Shown here piece by piece: positions 7,047 to 14,183 of a DNA stretch of 20,052 nt. Each line of letters begins with the position of its first letter. The stretch's first letter is position 1. The stretch comes from Patescibacteria group bacterium UBA6033 (GTDB taxonomy: Bacteria > Patescibacteriota > Minisyncoccia > Phycocordibacterales > Phycocordibacteraceae). The position numbers and the translations under genes were made by a program. The DNA is taken from assembly GCA_002429325.1 (NCBI GenBank), contig DIZH01000017.1:20755-40806 (forward strand). Reading direction: 5' to 3'. The notes below the pieces were generated by a model, which saw only the letters and a list, made by a program, of their open reading frames with translations, was not told where the DNA came from and made no database searches.

Positions 7047-8411
7047 TTACTCGTCCTTCGCTTTGTCGCGGTCTTCCTCTTTGTCCGCAACGGTCTCATC
7101 ACTTTCCGGCAGTGAGGAGAGTTCTTCTTCAGCAGGAAGCGCGTTCGTTTCCACCGTAGCGTCAGTAATAACTTCTGCACTCTCAGTCGGCATGAGACCT
7201 GCTGCTTCAGAAGGGACCTCTTCGCCAATAACTTCCACGGTCTCGCCATCAGATTCCGCTACTTCAGTACCACCGGCTGAGATAATATCGATATTCCATC
7301 CCGTGAGTTTCGCAGCGAGGCGCACGTTCTGGCCGCCACGACCGATAGCGAGCGACTGCTCGTCTTCAGCGACGGTCACCGTAGCGCGGTGTTCGGCCTC
7401 ATCGAGCACGACCTCGATAGGGGTCGCAGGCGAGAGCGCTTCCTTTATGAATTCCTTTGCATCGTCATTCCATTCAATGATATCGATGCGCTCGCCACCG
7501 AGCTCGCTCATGACGGTCGAGACGCGCACGCCGCGCTGACCAACGAGGGACCCCACTGGGTCGACATGCGAATCAAGCGATGAGAGCGCAATCTTGGTGC
7601 GGCTTCCCGGTTCGCGTGCAAGAGCCTTTATCTCAATAGCACCGCTTGCAAGCTCGGGAGCTTCAAGCTCGAACAGCTTCACTACGAACTTCGGGTGCGC
7701 GCGCGAGAGCCGGAGGTAGACGCCGCGGAATCCTTCATCGACGGCATAGAGATACGCGCGAATGCGCTCGCCCATGCGGTAACGCTCGCCGGGAATCTGC
7801 TCTTCGTAGGGAATAATGCCCGTCGTCCGCTCAAGATCGACAAAGATTGCACCGCGCTCCATGCGCTGCACGATACCGCTTACTATCTCGCCCTTTTTCT
7901 CGCCGAATTCCTCCATCATCGAGAGCTTTTCAGCCTCGCGCACCTTCTGGATGACTACCTGCTTAGCCGTCTGGGCTGCAATGCGGCCGAAATCATCCTG
8001 CGGTTCAAGAGGGAAGATAAGCTCTTCGCCCGTAGCAGCGCCACGTTTGATGAGCTTCGCATTCGCGAGGAGGATGTGCTTCTCAGGGTCAAAACGAGGC
8101 AATTCGCCATCAGCGAGATGCTCTTCTTCAGCATGGAATGAATGCGCATGAGTGTGACTCTCTTCGGGGATTACTTCGCCTTCGACAGGGAAGCGCACCG
8201 TCGTGTCGTCCACAACGGTTTTTACTTGTTCAAAAGCAATCGTGCCGGAGTTGAGGTCGAGTTTTGCACGCACGACCTGGCCGCGCTTGCCGTACTCGCG
8301 CTTGTAGGCAGTTGCCATCGCGTTCTCAATCGCGTCGATCATTGTCGCGCGGCTGATGCCCCTGTCTTCGAACTCTCCGAGCACTGTGTTGATGGTTTTC
8401 AAATCAATCAT
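7047..8411 (-). CDS. nusA: Transcription termination/antitermination factor NusA
   Basis: Binds RNA polymerase and nascent RNA and controls pausing and termination. Domains in order: N-terminal polymerase-binding domain (1 to about 165), S1 RNA-binding domain (about 174-235, GEIVSGIVQRMERGAIFVDL), KH1 (about 245-310, with VGQRGVR) and KH2 (about 330-378, with IGRGGQN). Two additions stand out: a histidine- and glutamate-rich insertion within the N-terminal domain (about 80-105) and a strongly acidic tail of about 75 residues (380-454). The start fits the family N terminus (MIDLKTINTVLGEFED). There is no close ribosome site; GGAAGGA lies 18-25 nt upstream. No rimP precedes it. The gene heads the nusA-ppa-clpP group and has a leader of about 185 nt with a promoter and two hairpins. 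Confidence 0.95.
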   Translation of the reverse strand: MIDLKTINTVLGEFEDRGISRATMIDAIENAMATAYKREYGKRGQVVRAKLDLNSGTIAFEQVKTVVDDTTVRFPVEGEVIPEESHTHAHSFHAEEEHLADGELPRFDPEKHILLANAKLIKRGAATGEELIFPLEPQDDFGRIAAQTAKQVVIQKVREAEKLSMMEEFGEKKGEIVSGIVQRMERGAIFVDLERTTGIIPYEEQIPGERYRMGERIRAYLYAVDEGFRGVYLRLSRAHPKFVVKLFELEAPELASGAIEIKALAREPGSRTKIALSSLDSHVDPVGSLVGQRGVRVSTVMSELGGERIDIIEWNDDAKEFIKEALSPATPIEVVLDEAEHRATVTVAEDEQSLAIGRGGQNVRLAAKLTGWNIDIISAGGTEVAESDGETVEVIGEEVPSEAAGLMPTESAEVITDATVETNALPAEEELSSLPESDETVADKEEDRDKAKDE

Positions 8412-8467
8412 ATGGGTTGTGTATGTATCGTTCCTTCCAAATCGCGATCTGCTTCGTTACGGGCCCC

Positions 8468-8511
8468 AGCGATTTCTCTCATCGTACCGTTGTACGTCTC
8501 CAGAAATCGCT
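8468..8511 (-). promoter_or_regulatory. Hairpin in the nusA leader
   Basis: A perfect 10-bp stem AGCGATTTCT/AGAAATCGCT (8468-8477 with 8502-8511) encloses, across small internal loops, CGTAC-CGTT-GTACG (8483-8496). It lies about 57 nt before the nusA ATG and has no T-tract. It may be an autoregulatory or stability element. Confidence 0.6.
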
Positions 8512-8559
8512 CTCCCGTGTCTCGCATCTCATCGATTTGTTAAGGAACTTCCGCACGAT

Positions 8560-8587
8560 TTTTATAAAGAAAGCTCGCGGAGCGAGC
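8560..8587 (-). terminator. Possible terminator or attenuator upstream of nusA
   Basis: On the minus strand GCTCGC-TCC-GCGAGC is followed by TTTCTTTAT. It lies only about 9 nt after the predicted nusA transcription start, so it is either a backup terminator for the upstream orphan gene or an early attenuator. Confidence 0.5.
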
Positions 8588-8602
8588 ATTTCAGGTACCA
8601 GT

Positions 8603-8631
8603 AAGATACCAGAGAGTTCCCTTAGCGTCAA
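8603..8631 (-). promoter_or_regulatory. Promoter of the nusA operon
   Basis: On the minus strand TTGACG (8626-8631) and TATCTT (8603-8608) are exactly 17 nt apart, predicting a start near 8596, about 185 nt before nusA. Confidence 0.6.
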
Positions 8632-8650
8632 CAGCCACGAAACAAAGACG

Positions 8651-8673
8651 CCACGCGTCTTTCGAGCGTGGCA
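8651..8673 (-). terminator. Terminator of the cysteine-rich orphan gene
   Basis: On the minus strand GCCACGC and GCGTGGC form a 7-bp stem with a 9-nt loop, followed by GTCTTTGTTTC. It begins immediately after the stop codon of the gene at 8674. Confidence 0.6.
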
Positions 8674-9048
8674 TCAGGTGTTCTCCTGGAGGACAGTCCG
8701 GACCGGACAACGATTCTTCGAGCAGGGCGGCAGCCGTTTCCCGAGATCCATGAGGAGACTTCGCGCCCTCGGACAATCACACATGAGCTCGACCGGCGCA
8801 GGCTCAGCATCGCCGAACAGGCGAAGTTGCCGGTTCGGCAGCGGAATCGCATACAGATCCTTGCCGACACGATGCGGGCACACGACATCTGACTTCAGCT
8901 GGTTATTGCTCGCCAGGTAGTCATCGGCCCGGAAGAGCGCTTCGAGACCAGCCACAAACTCCACCGGAAAATTCATTTTTTCGAAGGGCTTGAGGTCATC
9001 GTAGTCTCCTCCGCGGAGCCCCTGAAAGAGCGCTATCTGTTGAGCCAT
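8674..9048 (-). CDS. Cysteine-rich orphan protein (124 aa)
   Basis: No family was recognised. The ATG at 9048 (MAQQIALFQG) is chosen because AGGAGG lies 4 nt upstream; a longer frame to 9072 has no ribosome site. The N-terminal 60 residues look alpha-helical and acidic. The C-terminal half holds five cysteines and a histidine in metal-site spacing: CPH, then CDC, then CSKNRC. This resembles a small zinc-binding or redox module, which is an inference from spacing only. It has no signal peptide or membrane helix. The gene is a self-contained unit: an extended -10 promoter (9153-9161), a 98-nt leader with an inverted repeat and an intrinsic terminator, and a hairpin straight after the stop. Confidence 0.68.
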   Translation of the reverse strand: MAQQIALFQGLRGGDYDDLKPFEKMNFPVEFVAGLEALFRADDYLASNNQLKSDVVCPHRVGKDLYAIPLPNRQLRLFGDAEPAPVELMCDCPRARSLLMDLGKRLPPCSKNRCPVRTVLQENT

Positions 9049-9070
9049 GGGCCCTCCTGGTTGAAAGAGC

Positions 9071-9094
9071 AAAAAAATACCGCCTAATGGCGGT
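9071..9094 (-). terminator. Intrinsic terminator inside the leader of the cysteine-rich gene
   Basis: On the minus strand ACCGCC-ATTA-GGCGGT is followed by ATTTTTTT. It lies downstream of the promoter at 9153-9161 and 23 nt upstream of the ATG, so it would stop the gene's own transcript unless prevented. Confidence 0.75.
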
Positions 9095-9106
9095 TGAATG
9101 AAACGG

Positions 9107-9143
9107 CTGAGACATTTGGTAGCGATGCTTCCTTCGGTCTCAG
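9107..9143 (-). promoter_or_regulatory. Leader inverted repeat CTGAGAC/GTCTCAG
   Basis: A perfect 7-bp stem (9107-9113 with 9137-9143) closes a 23-nt loop holding GAAGGAAGC and GCTACC segments that can pair further. It is immediately followed by the leader terminator, an arrangement typical of an attenuator. No known riboswitch class was recognised. Confidence 0.5.
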
Positions 9144-9152
9144 CATAGGCTC

Positions 9153-9161
9153 ATTGTATCA
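9153..9161 (-). promoter_or_regulatory. Extended -10 promoter of the cysteine-rich gene
   Basis: TGATACAAT on the minus strand matches the TGnTATAAT form. No -35 box is evident. The same nine bases form the recJ promoter at 19403-19411. The predicted start is near 9146. Confidence 0.55.
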
Positions 9162-9192
9162 GTACCGAACTCAATCCCTCGCAAGTAAGAGG

Positions 9193-9231
9193 TGAATAAG
9201 AAAACTGCCCCAAACGTGGTGTAAGGGGCAG
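9193..9231 (-). terminator. Terminator of the receiver-domain gene
   Basis: On the minus strand CTGCCCC/GGGGCAG (9205-9211 with 9225-9231) forms a 7-bp stem followed by TTTTCTTATTC. It lies directly beyond repeat copy R1. Confidence 0.75.
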
Positions 9232-9232
9232 C

Positions 9233-9272
9233 GTTGAGTCCTATTTGTATCCCACGCGGACTAGATGTGCGG
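9233..9272 (-). repeat. Repeat element copy R1 (40 nt)
   Basis: It is similar to 9930-9968: 32 of 40 aligned positions are identical, with one gap, counted by hand. Both copies lie just downstream of an orphan gene on the minus strand and directly upstream of a hairpin. The core is CTAGTCCGCG-Y-GG-R-ATACAAA on that strand. Confidence 0.7.
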
Positions 9273-9280
9273 CCAGAGAA

Positions 9281-9826
9281 TCATGAAGTGAGCACTTTCA
9301 AGACTTCTGCCCAACACTTGATTCTTGTTGTGTTTCCAAATTTCGAGTTGTACGGACCGCCAGTCAGAGGATACTTGACCTTGCCCTCCTCTGAATACAA
9401 ATCCTCGCTCGAAAGGATTTGCAGTGTGGTGGCGTCGGCGGTTCGTCCTCCGCCATTGGTCACGATGACCTCCGAATCACCCACCACGAAGCCCTTGCGC
9501 CACTCCCCCTTTCGGGGATCAACACTACGGAACACGTCCAGTGCTCTTGAGTTCAGGTTCTCGTGGTGATTAGCATCAGTGACAAGAGCAATCTTTTTGA
9601 CACCACTCTTGAGTGCCAGCATTACCAATGTCATCCCGAGTGGCATTTCTTCGCAGCCATCCGTCCAAGGAATCATCATGTCGGTAAGAACTACGTCCCA
9701 CGCCTCCTTAAGCTGACTCTGGGCTTCTTGGCAGGTGGCGACAATTGTAAGGTTGTGTCCTGCGAGCTGCAGGCGCGCAGCTTGTTGGTGAATCGCAGAG
9801 TCTTCAACAACGAGAATCTTAAGCAT
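9281..9826 (-). CDS. Stand-alone receiver-domain-like protein
   Basis: A 181-residue protein whose N-terminal part is a CheY-like receiver. MLKILVVEDS supplies the acidic pair (Glu8, Asp9), VVLTDMMIP gives the phospho-acceptor Asp49, and KKIALVTDAN provides the switch Thr83. The usual lysine after the fifth strand is not clearly placed. Between Asp49 and the fourth strand there is a polar insertion (WTDGCEEMPLG), and the C-terminal 80 residues are unlike a normal receiver. There is no DNA-binding or enzymatic output domain and no histidine kinase nearby, so phosphotransfer is unproven. AGGAG lies 7 nt before the ATG. Repeat R1 and a terminator follow the stop. It lies between two other small orphan genes with similar leader and tail organisation. 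Confidence 0.78.
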   Translation of the reverse strand: MLKILVVEDSAIHQQAARLQLAGHNLTIVATCQEAQSQLKEAWDVVLTDMMIPWTDGCEEMPLGMTLVMLALKSGVKKIALVTDANHHENLNSRALDVFRSVDPRKGEWRKGFVVGDSEVIVTNGGGRTADATTLQILSSEDLYSEEGKVKYPLTGGPYNSKFGNTTRIKCWAEVLKVLTS

Positions 9827-9905
9827 GTCTATCTCCTATTGGGTTGTGTTGTGAAAGAACTAAACTTTTAAGGTCAACGATTTCATAATCGCGAACCTTA
9901 TAAAG

Positions 9906-9929
9906 TGGGCGACGTATTTCAATCGCCCA
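9906..9929 (-). terminator. Hairpin downstream of repeat copy R2, weak terminator
   Basis: On the minus strand TGGGCGA and TCGCCCA form a 7-bp stem with a 10-nt loop, followed by CTTTATAAGG, so the T-tract is poor. It matches the position of the terminator after R1 but differs in sequence. Confidence 0.4.
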
Positions 9930-9968
9930 GTTAAGCCCTTTTGTATTCCGCGCGGACTAGGTTTGCGG
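9930..9968 (-). repeat. Repeat element copy R2 (39 nt)
   Basis: Second copy of the element at 9233-9272, downstream of the 68-aa gene. Here the strand also carries an 18-codon frame (9987-9931) starting right after the 68-aa stop, MDLNRSTANLVRAEYKRA. The R1 copy has no matching start codon, so coding is doubtful. Confidence 0.7.
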
Positions 9969-9987
9969 TTGATCTATTCAGATCCAT

Positions 9988-10194
9988 TCAATACCGGTGC
10001 CTGCACTCACTCCACCAGCGGGCGGATTCTTCTCTCATTCTCCGCAACTCTTCAAGTTTCCGATCCCAATAGGCATTATGTTTTGCCCGATGTTCCGCCC
10101 TTTGGCGCTGCACTTCAGCGGAAAACCGCTTTTCTTCTTCGTCATCATCCGCAAAAAGGGCTTGGAGTGACCGGAGCTGGTTGTTGCTGATCAT
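9988..10194 (-). CDS. Small charged helical protein (68 aa)
   Basis: No family was recognised. The protein is almost entirely charged and predicted helical: an acidic cluster ADDDEEEK near residue 15, then a run rich in Arg, Glu and Gln that looks like a short coiled coil, ending in WWSECRHRY. GAGGAG lies 8 nt before the ATG, which makes translation convincing despite the short length. A promoter-like pair (10271-10299, minus) predicts a leader of about 70 nt. It is the first gene of the orphan island, divergent from the second TrmB-type regulator, and may be its target, which is an inference from layout and paired ATAGCTAT boxes. Confidence 0.7.
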   Translation of the reverse strand: MISNNQLRSLQALFADDDEEEKRFSAEVQRQRAEHRAKHNAYWDRKLEELRRMREESARWWSECRHRY

Positions 10195-10270
10195 TATTTA
10201 TCTCCTCAATGTGCTTTGTTCAGACGCCGTTGGCTTGTTGCCGCTAGTGTGCCCTGAACTGACTGGGATT

Positions 10271-10299
10271 AGTATCACACGTGAGCTCGCTTTAGTCAA
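10271..10299 (-). promoter_or_regulatory. Promoter of the orphan island (68-aa gene)
   Basis: On the minus strand TTGACT (10294-10299) and GATACT (10271-10276) are 17 nt apart. It is divergent from the TrmB-type promoter at 10334-10361. An ATAGCTAT box abuts the -35 element. Confidence 0.5.
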
Positions 10300-10350
10300 T
10301 AGCTATTTTGACACTATTTCAGTACATATTGACTTGCAAAATATAGCTAT
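10299..10350. promoter_or_regulatory. Paired ATAGCTAT boxes, candidate operator
   Basis: Two identical 8-bp palindromes (10299-10306 and 10343-10350) lie 44 bp apart, about four helical turns. One touches the -35 of the minus-strand promoter; the other lies in the spacer of the plus-strand promoter. Their flanks also form a longer imperfect inverted repeat (AGCTATTTTG with CAAAATATAGCT). Binding by the TrmB-type protein is inferred. Confidence 0.45.
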
Positions 10351-10361
10351 CCTGCTAGACT
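10334..10361 (+). promoter_or_regulatory. Promoter of TrmB-type regulator 2
   Basis: TTGCAA (10334-10339) and TAGACT (10356-10361) are 16 nt apart with a TG extension at 10353. The predicted leader is about 20 nt without a Shine-Dalgarno site. Confidence 0.5.
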
Positions 10362-10388
10362 GACAAATATATTATTGACAATCTAAAT

Positions 10389-11153
10389 ATGGCTTCTAAG
10401 AAACTCTTAGAAAAAGCGCGCGCGAATCCCTATCTCGAGAAGCTCACAGCCCTTGGATTTTCCAAGGCAGAAGGTCTTGTCTATGTGTATTTGCTCGAGA
10501 GAGGCTCGGAAACGGGGGTTTCGAAGATCGCTATAGGTACCAAAATGCACCGCCAGCAAGTGTATTTGACCATTCCACTCCTCTTAGAGGCCGGGATTAT
10601 TGAGGAAATAAGAGAGGGAAGCATTGCCAAATACAAAGCCCGCCCACCCCAGCACTTGGAACGCGTCGCAAGGAGAAAGATGGTGGTCGCAGAGGATTTG
10701 GCTCAGGAATTGCAGAAAATATCAAAAATCGGTAATGAACAGGACTTTGAAGTCGTCGTTGGCGAACAAGGATTTAGGAATTACGAGGTACAACGGTCTG
10801 CCACGCTCCCTAGAGGGTCAAGCCAATACATTATAGGGGTGCGTTCAGACAAATATCTCTACATTACCGAAGATATACAGGACGAGTACACGAAAAATCT
10901 GACCGAACGAGACATAAAGACGTACTATCTCGGAGGGGAAGAGGCACCAGAGATATACGATTCAATAAAGTATCACTTCGAGCGTCGCACACTACCGAAT
11001 TTGAGGTTGCAGTACATGAGTATAGTTATTTCAGAAGGGCGCATCGCATTTTATGGCAATGTTGATCCAGTGAGCGTCTATACTATCCATTCGGAAAAGA
11101 TTTCCGAGGACTACAAAGACTTCTTTATGATGCTCTGGGAGATGGCGAAGTAA
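10389..11153 (+). CDS. TrmB-type HTH transcriptional regulator (copy 2)
   Basis: A 254-residue regulator. Residues about 17-85 form a winged helix-turn-helix (LTALGFSKAEGLVYVYLLERG, then HRQQVYLTIPLLLEAGIIEEI). A short coiled linker follows (about 88-115), then a C-terminal sensing domain of about 140 residues ending DFFMMLWEMAK. The layout is that of the TrmB family; the ligand is unknown. The start is the first ATG, preceded by AT-rich DNA with no ribosome site. It diverges from the orphan island at 9988-10194, and paired ATAGCTAT boxes lie on both promoters, so autoregulation and control of that island are likely but unproven. The pilus gene pilB follows 58 nt downstream on the same strand but appears to have its own promoter. 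Confidence 0.83.
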   Translation: MASKKLLEKARANPYLEKLTALGFSKAEGLVYVYLLERGSETGVSKIAIGTKMHRQQVYLTIPLLLEAGIIEEIREGSIAKYKARPPQHLERVARRKMVVAEDLAQELQKISKIGNEQDFEVVVGEQGFRNYEVQRSATLPRGSSQYIIGVRSDKYLYITEDIQDEYTKNLTERDIKTYYLGGEEAPEIYDSIKYHFERRTLPNLRLQYMSIVISEGRIAFYGNVDPVSVYTIHSEKISEDYKDFFMMLWEMAK

Positions 11154-11169
11154 CCATTGTGTGTGAAAT

Positions 11170-11196
11170 GCGTGCTTCGCCTATGGCGAAGCACGC
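11170..11196. terminator. Perfect 12-bp hairpin between regulator 2 and pilB
   Basis: GCGTGCTTCGCC and its exact complement flank TAT. It lies 16 nt after the regulator stop and is directly followed by the pilB -10 box instead of a T-tract, so it may act as a terminator, an operator or both. Confidence 0.45.
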
Positions 11197-11202
11197 TATA
11201 CT
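11197..11202 (+). promoter_or_regulatory. Candidate -10 box of pilB
   Basis: TATACT lies 9 nt before the pilB ATG, with no Shine-Dalgarno site between. The -35 position would fall inside the preceding hairpin. Confidence 0.45.
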
Positions 11203-11211
11203 AATGTACAT

Positions 11212-12960
<1,749 letters not shown>

Positions 12961-12961
12961 C

Positions 12962-14179
12962 ATGAAATTCCGCGTGACGATACGAAAAGAGGGAGTCCCA
13001 GACGAGATACGTACCATCGAAGCAATCTCGCGATTCGATGTGTACAGTCAAGTGAAGAATGAGGGTGGGACTGTTGCTCTCATTGAGGATCAAAAATCAT
13101 TTACGCTCGCGTCGCTTTCTCGTTTCAATATCTCCATCGGCACCGGTATAAAACGCATGGAAATCATTCAGATGGCAAAAAATCTGTCTGCCATGTTGTC
13201 GGCCGGCCTTTCCATCTCTCGCGCACTCTCAGTCATTGAGCGGCAATCGAGCAACAAGAACTTGAAAGCAATTTCTACAGGGCTGTCTGACGCAGTGAAA
13301 AAAGGGGATTCGTTCCATGCATCGCTCGCCGCCTATCCAAAAGTATTCCCTGATATTTTCGTTGCGATGGTGCGCGCAGGGGAAGAGTCAGGGTCGCTCG
13401 CCGAATCGCTCACCGTCGTTGCTCTACAAATGGAGCGCGCAGAGAGTCTTGGTCGCAAGGTCAAAGGGGCTATGATTTATCCTGCTATCGTCCTAACAGC
13501 GGTCGTCGTCGTCGGCATCCTCATGCTCATCTATGTGGTGCCGACACTTACCAGCACTTTTACATCGCTCGGCGTAAAAGTGCCGCTTGCAACGCGTATC
13601 ATTGTCGCGCTTTCAGATTTCATGGTGGCCAATGTCGTACTAGTATTCGTTGGGCTTGTCGCATGTATCGTAGGCATCATTGCGTTCGCGCGATCAAGAG
13701 TAGGCTCGAACATAATCCTTGCCGTTGCTCTCCACCTGCCCGTCATTGGCGAGCTGGTACGCGAGACCTATGCCGCGCGCGCAGCGCGCACGCTCTCATC
13801 ACTTCTTTCAGCAGGCGTGCCGGTGCTCGAGGCACTGTCGATTACGAAAGAGGTGGTGCATGCGGATGCTTTTGCGAACGTCGTTGCAGAAGCCGAAGAA
13901 CATGTACGGAAAGGAGAGCTCCTTTCAGTGTCGTTTTCAGAACATACGAAACTATATCCGATATTGATGAGCGATATGCTCGCAGTGGGGGAAGAGACCG
14001 GCAAAGTTGCCGAGATGTTGAAACAGATTGCAGAATTCTATGAAGAGAACGTCTCTGAAAAAACGAAAGACCTCTCGACTATTATCGAGCCGGTCCTTAT
14101 GCTCGTCATCGGTACCTTCGTCGGTATCTTCGCTGTCGCAATGATTGCTCCTATCTACCAACTGTCCTCAGCTATTTAA
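12962..14179 (+). CDS. pilC: Type IV pilus inner-membrane platform protein PilC (GspF family)
   Basis: A 405-residue polytopic protein that links the PilB motor to the growing pilus. It has two type II secretion F domains (about 71-194 and 273-396). Membrane helices lie at about 171-193, 221-243 and 374-397. The repeated MVRAGEESGSLAESL and MLAVGEETGKVAEML segments mark the two F domains. The ATG at 12962 is one base after the pilB stop, so translation is probably coupled; a longer in-frame start inside pilB would add unrelated residues. It ends 4 bp from the stop of the opposing PilX-like gene, with no terminator between, so 3' ends of the two transcripts may overlap. Confidence 0.95.
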   Translation: MKFRVTIRKEGVPDEIRTIEAISRFDVYSQVKNEGGTVALIEDQKSFTLASLSRFNISIGTGIKRMEIIQMAKNLSAMLSAGLSISRALSVIERQSSNKNLKAISTGLSDAVKKGDSFHASLAAYPKVFPDIFVAMVRAGEESGSLAESLTVVALQMERAESLGRKVKGAMIYPAIVLTAVVVVGILMLIYVVPTLTSTFTSLGVKVPLATRIIVALSDFMVANVVLVFVGLVACIVGIIAFARSRVGSNIILAVALHLPVIGELVRETYAARAARTLSSLLSAGVPVLEALSITKEVVHADAFANVVAEAEEHVRKGELLSVSFSEHTKLYPILMSDMLAVGEETGKVAEMLKQIAEFYEENVSEKTKDLSTIIEPVLMLVIGTFVGIFAVAMIAPIYQLSSAI

Positions 14180-14183
14180 CTCC

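Noticed and set aside
8417..8920. Plus-strand 167-codon frame over the nusA leader and the orphan gene
   Set aside because: It lies antisense to a gene with an AGGAGG site and across leader hairpins; it is a shadow frame.
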